Shown piece after piece: positions 1 through 9,299 of a stretch of DNA of 64,000 bases. The DNA is taken from the NCBI RefSeq assembly GCF_002909375.1, contig NZ_PPXD01000022.1, forward strand, positions 1-64,000, read 5' to 3'. The stretch comes from Cryobacterium zongtaii. GTDB taxonomy: Bacteria > Actinomycetota > Actinomycetes > Actinomycetales > Microbacteriaceae. Position numbers and translations under genes: made by a program. The stretch's first letter is position 1. Every line of letters starts with the position of its first letter. The notes under the pieces were generated by a model. That model saw only the letters and a program-made list of their open reading frames with translations. It ran no database searches and was not told the DNA's origin.

Positions 1-1
1 C

Positions 2-3000
2 GCCGCGCCGGCCCTCGCACAGGCATCCGCCGCCACCCAGGCCGGCGCGCAGACCCCGGTCAGCGTCGCCGCCGCGGCCCCGGCCTCGCCCACCGTCGCC
101 GCGCCCGCAGAACCCGCCCCGTCCGCCCAGCCCGTTCCCCCATTCGCTCTGCCCGGTGTTTCTCCGGCGGCTCGCCCGGCCGCCCACACGCCGCCGACCC
201 CGCCGAGCACCCCCGCACCGGCGACGCCGACGGGGCCGACCCCGCACAAGCGCTCGAGCGTGCAGGTCGTGCTGCTGCTCGTGGGTGTCACCCTCGTGTC
301 GGTCGCGGCGATCGTCTTCCTCACCGTGGCCTTCGTCGTCGCCGGCCTGGCCGTACGCTCGGCCATCGTGGGGCTCTTCACCGTGGCCATGCTGATCACG
401 GCGGGGCTGCTGCGGCGCAAGGGTCTGGTCAGCACGGCAGAGGGCATCGGCGCCCTCGCCGTGGTGCTGGTGCTCCTGGACGCCTGGGCGTTGCGGGAGA
501 ACAATCTGTTCGGCTTCGGCGCCGTCGACGGCCTCCTCTATTGGGGCGTGACGCTGACGGTGTGCACCGCGCTGTTCCTGTTCTGGCACGCGGTGTCGTC
601 GTTGCGGGTGGCCAGCGTGGCCGGTTTCGCCGCGGCCGCACCGGCCGTGGGTCTTCTCGCGGCCGGGTTGGCCGCGGATGCCGAGCCGGTCACCCGGGTG
701 TTCCTGGCCGCGCTGGGCGTCGCAGCCGGCGCGCTCCTGCACAGGTTCACCCGGCCGGGAACGGCCTCGTTCTGGCCCGCCGTGGACCGCACGGCCGAGA
801 GGATCGCCCTGCTCGCGCTGGCCGCCCTCGCCCTGGCCACCGCCACGCTGACCGCCGGATTCGTGGCTCCCGCCGAGACGTTGATTCCCCTGCTCACCTT
901 CGGCGCCGTCGCCGCCGGCGCTCTCGCTCACACCGTCGTCGCGTTGACCGGGCGCACACCGGGTGCCCTCTACCGGGCTTTCGCCTACGCATCCGCCAGC
1001 CTGGCCACGCTGGCGGTGGTCTTCGGCATCGAGGTGTTCGTCTGGCGCACCGACGACAACACCCTGCTCGTGACCCTGCCGTTGCTGGCCATCGCCGCTC
1101 TCGCTCTGGGCCTCGAACTCGCCTGGCGGCGCAGGGCGACCGGCCCCGCCCGCATCGCCCTGCTCACCGCCGCGCTCACCGCCGCGTCGTTCGTGGCCGC
1201 GATCGGTGCGGTTGCGCTGGCCACAGCCGCCGCACCACTGGCCTCCACCCTGCTCTCGACGTTCACGACGTCGGGCGATCCGCTCGTCTCGGTGAACGAG
1301 ATGAGCGTCTGGGCACTGGCCACGCTGACCGGCGTCGCCGTGCTGGTGGCCGGGTTCTGGCGGGCCGGTGCGGTGCTCGCCCCACGCCTGCGGATACTCG
1401 CCTGGTTCGGTTTGGTCATGGTACTGCTGGCCATGCCGTTCACCGAGGCGCTCTGGCTGGTGCTTCCGCTGTATCTGCTGCTGGGCGCCGCCGCCCTCAC
1501 CGTGCTCCTGCTCGCCCGCGCCGGGCGTCTGACACTGGGCGGCTACCGGCCGATTGTCGTGACATTCTTCATCGCCAGCGAAGCGCTCGGTTACACCGTG
1601 AGCTGGGCCAGTAGCGCCAGTTGGTGGCTCGGCACGCTGTCGGCGGTGCTGACAGTGTTCGTCGCCCGGCTGCTGTTGAACCGCGAGTCTCAGGCCGGCA
1701 GCCGCGGTGCTCTGCTCTCCGGAGCGATCGTGCTCACCCTCGTCGGCGCCGCTGCCGCTCCGGAAGCGCTCACCCTGGCCGCGCCGCCCACTCCCGCCGT
1801 GCTCTGGCTGCTGGTGGCCCTCGCCGTGGCGTCGGCCACCGGTCTGCTCCAGCTGTTCCTGGCCCAGGGCCGGATCGGCGGATTCACCGCCGTAGAACGC
1901 CGAGCAGGATTCTGGACCCTGCTCGCCCCGACTCTGTTGGGCCTCCTACTGCCCACCGGGCGCATCATCGACGGCCTGAGCGGTGCCGACCGGGCGACGA
2001 TGCTGCCTGCCGCCCCCGTCGCCGGCATCCTGGCCGCCGCGCTGACAGCGGCCGCGATGCTGCTCTGGACCCTGACCCGCGGCGGCGGCCTGCGCTGGGA
2101 GCGGTTCACCGGCGCGCTGCTCGTGGCCCCCGCCGTGCTCGCACTCACGGTGAACCTCATCTCCCTCACCGAGGCGCCCGGCACGGTGTCGGTGCTCGCC
2201 GCGCCGATCGCCGCTCTGCTCACGGTGGCACTGGCCCTGGTCCTCCGCACTCTCGCACGCACCACCGGCGGCACCACCGGCAGCTGGGCGCGTTCGTCGG
2301 CCGGCCTGGAGATCGGCGCCGCCGTGGTGCTCGCCTCCGTCTTCCTGCGGCCCGGACTCGCCGAGCTGGGCTGGCTGGTGCTGCTGCTCACCGCGGTGGC
2401 CCTGCTGCTCACCGCGATCGACGCCGACGGTCTCTTCGCCTCTGCCTCCTGGCGCCGCCATGTCGGCTGGCTCTCGCTCGTCGCGGCCACCGCCGGGCTC
2501 TGGTGGGGCCTGGCCCGCGCCGGCACCACCCCGGTGGAGGCCTACGTGCTCCCCCTGGCCGGACTACTGTTGCTGCTGGCCGCGTTGCTCTGGCGTTACG
2601 GCCGCATCGACCGCGCCGTCACCGCCAGCCCGGGCGCCGCGCTGCTCACCCTGGCCGGGCTCTCGGTGGCCCTGCTGCCCCTGGCCCTCAGCGTGCAGAC
2701 CGGGTCGCCGGTGCGTCCGGTCATCGTCGGCGCGGCATCCGCGGTGCTGCTCATCGGCGCCACGCTCGTGCGCTGGGCGCCGCCGCGCTCGGCCTACCTG
2801 GCCGCGACCGCGCTGGCCGGCGCTCTCGGGCTGCTCAGCACCGGCATCGCCCGCTCGTTGCGCCTGCTCGACACCGCGGGCGCCACGGGACCGCTGCTCG
2901 AGGCGTGGCTGCTGCCCACCGTGGTCATCACGGCCACCGCGGCGTTCCTGCTGGTGCGCCACCCGGATGCCCGCACCCGCCTGGCCAGGGACCGCGCCGC

Positions 3001-5941
3001 CGTCGTGCTCCTGGTCGTGGCCCTCGGCACCCTCACCGTGCTGGAAACGGCCTCGTTCGACACCTCGGCTCTGGCGGCCGGCCGCGCGATCGCCCTCGTG
3101 GGCGTTCTGGCCATCGGGCATGTGCTGGCGCTCTGGCGGCCGCAGGTGCCACTGGGCACCATCGCGGCGTGGACCTGTGCCGCCCTGGCCGGCTTCGCTG
3201 CCGGCGCCGCGCTCGTCGCCGGCACTGTGGAGCCATTCGAGCTCGTGACGGTGCCCGTCGGACTCGCTCTGGTGGCCGGTCAGCTCGTCACGGCCCGCCT
3301 CCGGGCCACGGATGGCGCCCGGCCCGCCGGAGCGTGGGCCTGGACCGGCGCCGGACTAGCGCTGGCGCTGCTGCCCAGCGCCGTCGTGGCGGCCACACCC
3401 GGTGCCACGACCCTCGGTGCCGCCGGCCTCACCGACGACGCCGTGCGCCAACTGGTCACCCTGACCCTCGGCGGCCTGCTCGCCATCGCGGGCGCCGTAC
3501 TACTGGGCCGCCCCCGGTGGAGCCTGCTCGCCTGGCCCGGCCTGCTCGTGGGAACCGCGGCCGTCGTGGTCACGGCGACCGGGCGCATCCTGGCGCTGGT
3601 GACGGCGCCGGCGGCCGGCGCCGACTGGCGCCTCGAGGCGTGGCTGCTGCCCGCGGCGCTGCTGCTGGTGGTCACCGGCGGCATCATCATCCGGCACACG
3701 CCGTTCATCGTCTCCGTTGCGACGGCTCCGACGGCGCCCCGTACCCGCACCGTGCGTCGGGGCTTCGGCTACAGCCTCGTCGGCCTGGCACTGCTCGGCA
3801 TCCTCGGCGCGGAAACTGCGGCACTGCCGTTCGGTCCGTACGCCGAGGGACGCGTGATCGCCCTGGTCGCTCTGTTCGCCGTGCTGCACGTGGCCCTTCG
3901 CTGGTTCGATCGCAGCCCCGCGGGTACCGTGCTCGCCTGGTTCAGCTGGGCCGCAGGCCTGGTCGCGCTCCTGGCCGGCCTCGGGTTCGGCCTGCCCACC
4001 CCGCTCGAACTCACCACCGGTCCGCTGGGGCTCTCCCTGATTCTCGGGCAGCTCCTGGCCGCCGGGCTTCTCGGTCCGGCGCGGAACCCGGCGTCCCTGC
4101 GGGAGTCTGCCGCCGGTCCGGTTCTGCAGGCCTGGCTGGCCGTGGGGCTCGGTCTGGTACTGCTGCCCAGTGCGGTCGAGGGTGCCCAGGGCGCCCTGCT
4201 GCGACCGGTACTGGTGCTCACCGTCGGCGGCATCCTCACGGTCGGCGGAGCCTTGCTGATCAGCCGGCCGCGCTGGCGGGTTGTGGCCTGGCCCGGCGTC
4301 CTGGTCGGTGCCGTGGCCGTCACCGTCGCCGCGTCGGGACGCATCCGGCCGCTGCTCGGCTCGCCGGCCGGCCCGGACGGCCGGCTCGAGGCCTGGCTGC
4401 TGCCGGCCGCCCTGCTGCTGATCGGCGCGGGCTACGCCATCATCGCCAGGTCCCCGGCGCTGGTACGGCCGGTTCGTGCGGATGCTGCCGTGATGGATGC
4501 CGCTGTCGCGGTGACCGTGGACCCGGCCGGTCCGCGCCGTCTGCTCGGCTACGGCCTCGTCATCGTCGCCCTCACCGGCATCCTCGGGACCGAAACCGCC
4601 GCGTTGCCCTATACGGCCTTCGCCGCGGGCCGGGTGATCGCCCTGATCGCGCTGTTCGCCGTGCTACAGGTCGTCGTGCGCTGGTTCGACCGCAGCCGCG
4701 CGGGCGTCCTGCTGGCCTGGCTGCTCGTGGCCGCCGGCTTCCTGGTGCTGGTCGCCGGTCTCGGCCGGGACCTGCTCGACCCCGTCGAGGTGGGCACCGT
4801 GCCTCTGGGGATCGCCCTGGTCGTCGGTCAGCTGATCTCGGCGCGGGTCATCGGCCGGGCGCGGGGTACCGCGTTCCCGGTCCCCTCGGCCCGTCTGGTG
4901 CAGTCCGGTCTCGTCGTGGGCCTGGCGGCGCTAGTGCTGCCCAGCGCTCTCCTCGGCGCCGAAGGCACCCCGGTGCGTGCGGTGCTCAGCCTGGCGATCG
5001 GCGGCGCCCTGGCCATCCTGGGCGCCCTGCAGACAACCCACCCACGCTGGACCCTGCTCGCCTGGCCGGCCTGCCTGGTGGGCACCCTCACCGTCCTGAC
5101 CGCCGCGGGCCTGCGGATCCTCACCCTGCCCGGAGCCCCGGCCGGACCGAGCGGCCAGCTGGAGGCCTGGCTGCTGCCGGCCGCCGCCCTCCTGGTGGCC
5201 ACCGGAACCTGCCTGGTCTGGGTTGCCCGCAGCACCGATTCCGCCGACGCCACCAGCCTGCCGCTTCGCAGTGGGTATGGCCTCGTCGTCGCGGCCCTGC
5301 TCGGCACCGTGCTCGCCGAAGTGGTCGCCCTGGGCTACCCACCGCTGGCCACGGTGCGGGTGGTGCTGGTGGTCTGGGTCTTCGCGGCGGTGTTCCTGGC
5401 CGCGTTCTGGGGCGACCGTAGCCCGCTGGGCCGGCTCATCGCGGGGACGGCCCTCGCGGGTGCCGCCGGGATGCTCGTTGCCGGCCTGTTCCACGACGTG
5501 CCGGACCCCGTCGAGATCGTCACCGTGCCGCTGGCGCTGGCGCTCGTGGCGGCCGGGCTGGTGCACCTGCGGCGGGTGCCCGCTGCGGGCAGTTGGCCCG
5601 CGCTCGCCCCCGGCCTGCTCCTCCTGCTGGTGCCGTCGCTGCTGCTCGACCTGAGCTTCAGCCCGGTCTGGCGCGTGGTGGGCCTCGGCGTGGTCGCCAT
5701 CGCGGTGCTGCTGCTCGGCACCGCGCGGCGGTTGCAGGCTCCGTTCGTGCTCGGCGCCACAGTGCTGTTGCTGCACGCGCTCGCCCAGCTCTGGCCGTGG
5801 ATCGCCCTGCTCTACGTCTCGGTGCAGTGGTGGCTCTGGCTCGGTATCGGCGGCGTGCTGTTGATCGTGCTCGCCGCGCGGTACGAGCAGCGCATCCAGA
5901 ACTTCAAGACGGCGGCGCTGAAGATCTCCGCGCTGCGCTAA
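2..5941 (+). CDS. Giant polytopic membrane protein, 5' end outside window
   Basis: The reading frame is open from base 2, so the start lies upstream; at least 1979 codons are visible. A GTG at 260 is possible but unlikely, because the preceding 85 codons continue as an Ala/Pro-rich linker. The rest is almost entirely hydrophobic helices (dozens of Leu/Ala/Val-rich segments) without a catalytic motif I can name. The C-terminal half holds four degenerate repeats of about 250 residues, each with a LEAWLLP-type motif and a following AxxRVIAL / WFDRS-type motif. Size and architecture fit the actinobacterial giant membrane proteins annotated as SCO7613 C-terminal domain-containing; function is unknown. 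It ends with a basic cytosolic tail. A strong hairpin follows the stop at 5954-5992. Confidence 0.85.
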   Translation, partial: AAPALAQASAATQAGAQTPVSVAAAAPASPTVAAPAEPAPSAQPVPPFALPGVSPAARPAAHTPPTPPSTPAPATPTGPTPHKRSSVQVVLLLVGVTLVSVAAIVFLTVAFVVAGLAVRSAIVGLFTVAMLITAGLLRRKGLVSTAEGIGALAVVLVLLDAWALRENNLFGFGAVDGLLYWGVTLTVCTALFLFWHAVSSLRVASVAGFAAAAPAVGLLAAGLAADAEPVTRVFLAALGVAAGALLHRFTRPGTASFWPAVDRTAERIALLALAALALATATLTAGFVAPAETLIPLLTFGAVAAGALAHTVVALTGRTPGALYRAFAYASASLATLAVVFGIEVFVWRTDDNTLLVTLPLLAIAALALGLELAWRRRATGPARIALLTAALTAASFVAAIGAVALATAAAPLASTLLSTFTTSGDPLVSVNEMSVWALATLTGVAVLVAGFWRAGAVLAPRLRILAWFGLVMVLLAMPFTEALWLVLPLYLLLGAAALTVLLLARAGRLTLGGYRPIVVTFFIASEALGYTVSWASSASWWLGTLSAVLTVFVARLLLNRESQAGSRGALLSGAIVLTLVGAAAAPEALTLAAPPTPAVLWLLVALAVASATGLLQLFLAQGRIGGFTAVERRAGFWTLLAPTLLGLLLPTGRIIDGLSGADRATMLPAAPVAGILAAALTAAAMLLWTLTRGGGLRWERFTGALLVAPAVLALTVNLISLTEAPGTVSVLAAPIAALLTVALALVLRTLARTTGGTTGSWARSSAGLEIGAAVVLASVFLRPGLAELGWLVLLLTAVALLLTAIDADGLFASASWRRHVGWLSLVAATAGLWWGLARAGTTPVEAYVLPLAGLLLLLAALLWRYGRIDRAVTASPGAALLTLAGLSVALLPLALSVQTGSPVRPVIVGAASAVLLIGATLVRWAPPRSAYLAATALAGALGLLSTGIARSLRLLDTAGATGPLLEAWLLPTVVITATAAFLLVRHPDARTRLARDRAAVVLLVVALGTLTVLETASFDTSALAAGRAIALVGVLAIGHVLALWRPQVPLGTIAAWTCAALAGFAAGAALVAGTVEPFELVTVPVGLALVAGQLVTARLRATDGARPAGAWAWTGAGLALALLPSAVVAATPGATTLGAAGLTDDAVRQLVTLTLGGLLAIAGAVLLGRPRWSLLAWPGLLVGTAAVVVTATGRILALVTAPAAGADWRLEAWLLPAALLLVVTGGIIIRHTPFIVSVATAPTAPRTRTVRRGFGYSLVGLALLGILGAETAALPFGPYAEGRVIALVALFAVLHVALRWFDRSPAGTVLAWFSWAAGLVALLAGLGFGLPTPLELTTGPLGLSLILGQLLAAGLLGPARNPASLRESAAGPVLQAWLAVGLGLVLLPSAVEGAQGALLRPVLVLTVGGILTVGGALLISRPRWRVVAWPGVLVGAVAVTVAASGRIRPLLGSPAGPDGRLEAWLLPAALLLIGAGYAIIARSPALVRPVRADAAVMDAAVAVTVDPAGPRRLLGYGLVIVALTGILGTETAALPYTAFAAGRVIALIALFAVLQVVVRWFDRSRAGVLLAWLLVAAGFLVLVAGLGRDLLDPVEVGTVPLGIALVVGQLISARVIGRARGTAFPVPSARLVQSGLVVGLAALVLPSALLGAEGTPVRAVLSLAIGGALAILGALQTTHPRWTLLAWPACLVGTLTVLTAAGLRILTLPGAPAGPSGQLEAWLLPAAALLVATGTCLVWVARSTDSADATSLPLRSGYGLVVAALLGTVLAEVVALGYPPLATVRVVLVVWVFAAVFLAAFWGDRSPLGRLIAGTALAGAAGMLVAGLFHDVPDPVEIVTVPLALALVAAGLVHLRRVPAAGSWPALAPGLLLLLVPSLLLDLSFSPVWRVVGLGVVAIAVLLLGTARRLQAPFVLGATVLLLHALAQLWPWIALLYVSVQWWLWLGIGGVLLIVLAARYEQRIQNFKTAALKISALR
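2897..5420 (+). repeat. Four degenerate ~250-residue internal repeats
   Basis: The LEAWLLP-coding motif recurs at about 2897, 3632, 4385 and 5159, a spacing of 735, 753 and 774 bases. Each copy is followed about 190 bases later by a segment with an ETAAL / GRVIALIALFAV-type pattern and then WFDRS or WGDRS. The middle two copies are the most alike. This points to internal duplication of a block of several membrane helices. Confidence 0.75.
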
Positions 5942-5953
5942 CCGCTCCCCAGA

Positions 5954-5992
5954 GCGCCCCGCGCCCAGCCCGTCACAACGGGTGCGGGGCGC
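5954..5992 (+). terminator. Hairpin terminator after giant membrane protein
   Basis: Perfect 9-bp arms GCGCCCCGC (5954-5962) and GCGGGGCGC (5984-5992), with an inner CCCG/CGGG extension. No U-tract follows, as is common for actinobacterial terminators. It sits 13 bases after the stop codon. Confidence 0.6.
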
Positions 5993-6054
5993 GGGGTGCG
6001 GGGTGCACCACTCCTGCGGATGACCGGCGCCGCGCATCATGGAAACATGGGGAG

Positions 6055-6690
6055 GTGCCCGAATCCAGCGCCCCCGAGTTCCTCAGCACGACCCGCCTGC
6101 GACTGGCACCTCTCGCCGCGGCCGATGTGGCCGAGGTGCACGCCGTCTACGCCGACCCGGGAACCTGGCTGCACCTGCCGACCGGCCGCCACACGGCCCT
6201 CGCACAGGCCGAGCGGATGGTCGACGAGAGCGAGCAGAGCTGGGCGGCATCCGGTTTGGGGCGCTGGGCGATTCGGTTGCGGCACGACCTGCCCGGCACT
6301 GCACTGCCCGGCACTGCACTGCCCGGCACCACCCTGGCGGCGGGAATGCTCATCGGGGTGGCCTCGGCGACGCTGATGGACTGCGGGGCGCACAACTTCG
6401 GCTACCGGCTGACCCCGGCCAGCTGGGGAATCGGACTGGCCACCGAGGCCGCGACGGTGGCCCTCGCCGCGGCGCAGGCCTCGGCGTATCCGGTGACCGC
6501 CCGCGTTCTGGCCGGCAACCCCGCCTCGGTGCGGGTGCTCGAGCGCATCGGGCTCACCCTGGTGTGGCGCGGGCAGGGGGTGGCCGGCACGGCGTCCGAC
6601 CAGCCCGCCACCGCGGCGCTCGAACGGCTCATCTTCGCGGACCGGCCCCTCAAGCCCGATCTGCTGGCCGCGATCATCAATCTCGGCTGA
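6055..6690 (+). CDS. GNAT family N-acetyltransferase (RimJ/RimL type)
   Basis: A 211-residue protein starting at GTG 6055. It opens with the TTRLRLAPL strand typical of the RimJ/RimL-like group, and ends with a GIGLATEAATVAL segment (acetyl-CoA binding motif A region) and an NPASVRVLERIGL segment (motif B region, the usual N-x-x-S-x-x-x-x-E-K/R-x-G pattern). The likely reaction is acetyl-CoA dependent transfer to an amine; the substrate cannot be read. An in-frame triple 15-bp repeat (6289-6333) inserts three LPGTx units in the middle of the fold, probably in a loop. The start is supported mainly by loss of coding character upstream. Confidence 0.8.
   Translation: MPESSAPEFLSTTRLRLAPLAAADVAEVHAVYADPGTWLHLPTGRHTALAQAERMVDESEQSWAASGLGRWAIRLRHDLPGTALPGTALPGTTLAAGMLIGVASATLMDCGAHNFGYRLTPASWGIGLATEAATVALAAAQASAYPVTARVLAGNPASVRVLERIGLTLVWRGQGVAGTASDQPATAALERLIFADRPLKPDLLAAIINLG
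6289..6333 (+). repeat. 15-bp minisatellite inside the GNAT gene
   Basis: Three tandem units of CTGCCCGGCACTGCA at 6289-6303, 6304-6318 and (diverged) 6319-6333, coding Leu-Pro-Gly-Thr-Ala/Thr. Copy-number change would stay in frame. Confidence 0.85.
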
Positions 6691-6714
6691 CCTGCCGTCC
6701 GCGCCTGCGGTCCA

Positions 6715-6781
6715 GGCGGAGATCTTCCGGCCTTGCGGCGTGTCGTGGTCGCCGGCCCGGCGAGTCCCGAAATTCTCCGCC
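6715..6781. terminator. Convergent-end hairpin, possible dispersed palindrome copy
   Basis: Arms GGCGGAGATCTTCCGG (6715-6730) and CCCGAAATTCTCCGCC (6766-6781) pair at 13 of 16 positions, and CTTTAGG follows. It lies between the convergent GNAT and SHOCT genes, so it could terminate both. The right arm resembles that of the hairpin at 32313-32384. Confidence 0.5.
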
Positions 6782-6814
6782 TTTAGGTAGTCGCTCGGCC
6801 GCGCCGGAACCCGC

Positions 6815-7051
6815 TCAGGGCTGTTCGCCGAGCTCGGTGACCTGTTGGCGGTACTGCTCGGCCGTGAGCTCGCCGCGTGCGTAGCGCTCGTCGAGGATCC
6901 GTCGGGCGTCGCTCCTGCGCGGGCCCACCGGGCCGGGCGAGTCGTCGCGGAACACCCGCACGGTCCACACAATGAGCAGCACGACCGCGCCCAGCGATAG
7001 CAACCCGTAGAGCCAGAGCCAGGCCGGGTTCATTCCGTATCCCCACATCAT
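6815..7051 (-). CDS. SHOCT-domain small membrane protein
   Basis: A 78-residue protein that begins MMWGYGMNP; this start (7051) is preferred over one 54 bases upstream because an AGGAAAGGAA-type ribosome site precedes it. Residues about 9-30 form one hydrophobic helix. The C-terminus carries the SHOCT motif (short C-terminal helix pair), seen as ARRILDERYARGELTAEQY. SHOCT proteins are thought to aid oligomerisation, but their exact role is unknown. It is divergent from the copper ATPase and shares its 94-bp upstream region with the CsoR-like operator, so a role in copper stress is a reasonable inference; the Met/Trp-rich N-terminus would suit it. Confidence 0.8.
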   Translation of the reverse strand: MMWGYGMNPAWLWLYGLLSLGAVVLLIVWTVRVFRDDSPGPVGPRRSDARRILDERYARGELTAEQYRQQVTELGEQP

Positions 7052-7118
7052 CCAGGTTCCTTTCCTGACGAGCACAAGTGATCGTGCCCCCCACGGTAGT
7101 CTCATTGCCCTTGCCTGG

Positions 7119-7133
7119 TACCCCTAGGGGGTA
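7119..7133. promoter_or_regulatory. CsoR-like copper operator
   Basis: TACCCCTAGGGGGTA is a near-perfect palindrome of the type bound by CsoR copper sensors. It overlaps a TATAAC -10-like box (7132-7137), 8 bases before the start codon of the copper ATPase. No csoR gene is in the window. Confidence 0.65.
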
Positions 7134-7145
7134 TAACGTGAGGGC

Positions 7146-9299
7146 ATGCCTTCCCACCCGGATCACCACATCGACCAGCCCACCGACGGCGCCTCTCCGG
7201 CGGATCAGGCCGCGATGAATCACGCCGACACGGACCACGGATCGATGGACCACACCTCGATGGACCACGGAGCCATGGGACATGCCGGGCACGGCGATCA
7301 CGTCGCCCGATTCCGCCAATTGTTCTGGCTGATGCTGGTGCTTGCCGTTCCCGTCGTGGTCTTCAACGGCATGTTTTCCATGCTCCTGGGCTATGAGTTG
7401 CCCAACGCCGCGTGGGTCGTCTGGGTCTCGCCGCTGCTGGGCACGGTGATGTACGTCTGGGGCGGCCGCCCGTTCCTCACCGGCGCGGTGGCCGAGCTCA
7501 GGCAGCGCTCCCCCGGTATGATGCTGCTGATCGCACTGGCGATCACCGTGGCGTTCCTCTCCTCCTGGGGCGCGAGCCTGGGCATCCTGGCCATGGAGCT
7601 CGATTTCTGGTGGGAGCTCGCGCTGCTGATCGTGATCATGCTGCTCGGCCACTGGATCGAGATGCGCTCGCTGGCGCAGTCCTCGTCCGCGCTCGAATCG
7701 CTGGCGGCGCTGCTGCCCGACGGGGCCGAGCGGGTGGATGACGGCACCGTCACTCTTGTCGCTCCCGCCGACCTCGAGGTGGGCGACCTGGTCATCGTGC
7801 GACCGGGCGCCCGGATCCCCGCCGACGGGCAGGTCACCGAGGGCACCGCCGATGTGGACGAGTCGATGATCACGGGCGAATCCCGTCCGGTGCGCCGCGG
7901 CCCCGGCGCCGCGGTCGTGGCCGGCACCGTCGCCACCGACACGGCCCTGCGGCTGCGGGTGACCGCGGTCGGCGACGACACCGCGCTCGCGGGCATCCGC
8001 CGGCTCGTCGCCGAGGCGCAAGCCTCGTCGTCGCGGGCGCAGCGCCTGGCCGATCGGGCGGCCGGCTGGCTGTTCTGGTTCGCGCTCGGTGTCGGTCTGC
8101 TCACCGCGATCGCGTGGACCCTGCTCGGCAGCCCGGAGGATGCCGTGATGCGCACCATCACCGTTCTGGTGATCGCCTGCCCGCACGCGTTGGGCCTGGC
8201 GATTCCGCTGGTGGTGTCGATCGCGACCGAGCGGGCCGCCCGCGGCGGGGTGCTCGTGACCGACCGGCTCGCCCTGGAGAGCATGCGTACCGTCGACACC
8301 GTGCTGTTCGACAAAACCGGCACTCTCACCCGGGGCGAACCCGTGGTCAGTCACGTGCACGCCGCCGCCGGTCACACCGAGGAGGACGTGCTCGCCCTGG
8401 CGGCCGCCGTGGAGGCCGACAGCGAGCATCCGCTGGCCACGGCCATCGTCGCCGCGGCCCGCGGCCGATCCGTTCCAGCGGCCACCGGGTTCCGGGCGGC
8501 CACCGCCGTGGGGGTGAGCGCCACGGTCGCCGGCCACGAGGTGGCGGTGGGCGGGCCGAGCCTGCTCAGCCGCCATCACGCCGAGCCGCTCGAGCACACC
8601 GACGCCTGGGCCGCCGAGGGCGCCATCGTGCTGCACGTGCTGCAAGACGGCCGCGTGATCGGCGCCATCGGCCTCGCCGACGAGGTGCGGCCGGAATCGA
8701 CGGAGGCCGTCGCCGCCCTGCACGCCCTGGGCATCGCGGTGGTGATGATCACCGGCGACGCCGAGGCCGTGGCGCACAATGTGGCCGCCCAGCTCGGCAT
8801 CGACAGGGTCTTCGCCGGCGTGCACCCCGACCGAAAGGCCGCCGCCGTGGTGCAGCTGCAACAGGAAGGTCACCGGGTGGCCATGGTGGGCGACGGGGTC
8901 AACGACGCCCCGGCTCTGGCCCAAGCCGACGTGGGCATCGCCATCGGCGCCGGCACGGATGTCGCGATCGCCTCCGCCGGCGTCATCCTGGCCAGCGACG
9001 ACCCCCGATCGGTGCTCTCGGTGATCGAGCTCTCCCGCGCCAGCTACCGCAAGATGACGCAGAACCTGTGGTGGGCCGCCGGCTACAACCTGCTCGCGGT
9101 GCCGCTGGCCGCCGGAGTCCTCGCCCCGATCGGCTTTGTGCTGCCGATGGAAGTGGGTGCGCTGCTGATGTCGGCCTCGACGGTGGTGGTGGCCGTGAAC
9201 GCGCAGCTGCTTCGCCGCCTCGACCTGCGGCCCGAGGTGAGCACAGCCCGGGTGCTCGGCGCCCGCCACCCCGACGCCACGCCGACACCGGTGTCCTGA
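7146..9299 (+). CDS. copB: CopB-type copper-translocating P1B ATPase
   Basis: A 717-residue heavy-metal P-type ATPase of the inner membrane that would export copper (or a related ion) using ATP. The first 55 residues are a His/Met/Asp-rich metal-binding tail with repeated MDH units rather than an HMA domain. Visible motifs are TGES (243-246, actuator), CPH (345-347, the transmembrane metal site of the P1B-3/CopB group, not CPC), DKTGT (phosphorylated Asp389) and GDGVNDAP (near 582). A GTGAGGG ribosome site precedes ATG 7146. The stop overlaps the start of the multicopper oxidase (TGATG), so the two are translated together. The CsoR-like operator upstream suggests copper induction. Confidence 0.93.
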   Translation: MPSHPDHHIDQPTDGASPADQAAMNHADTDHGSMDHTSMDHGAMGHAGHGDHVARFRQLFWLMLVLAVPVVVFNGMFSMLLGYELPNAAWVVWVSPLLGTVMYVWGGRPFLTGAVAELRQRSPGMMLLIALAITVAFLSSWGASLGILAMELDFWWELALLIVIMLLGHWIEMRSLAQSSSALESLAALLPDGAERVDDGTVTLVAPADLEVGDLVIVRPGARIPADGQVTEGTADVDESMITGESRPVRRGPGAAVVAGTVATDTALRLRVTAVGDDTALAGIRRLVAEAQASSSRAQRLADRAAGWLFWFALGVGLLTAIAWTLLGSPEDAVMRTITVLVIACPHALGLAIPLVVSIATERAARGGVLVTDRLALESMRTVDTVLFDKTGTLTRGEPVVSHVHAAAGHTEEDVLALAAAVEADSEHPLATAIVAAARGRSVPAATGFRAATAVGVSATVAGHEVAVGGPSLLSRHHAEPLEHTDAWAAEGAIVLHVLQDGRVIGAIGLADEVRPESTEAVAALHALGIAVVMITGDAEAVAHNVAAQLGIDRVFAGVHPDRKAAAVVQLQQEGHRVAMVGDGVNDAPALAQADVGIAIGAGTDVAIASAGVILASDDPRSVLSVIELSRASYRKMTQNLWWAAGYNLLAVPLAAGVLAPIGFVLPMEVGALLMSASTVVVAVNAQLLRRLDLRPEVSTARVLGARHPDATPTPVS

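Noticed and set aside
1621-5421. A 1266-codon Arg/Pro-rich open frame on the plus strand inside the giant membrane protein
   Set aside because: It is an out-of-frame shadow in very GC-rich DNA; the membrane frame has coherent helices and repeats.
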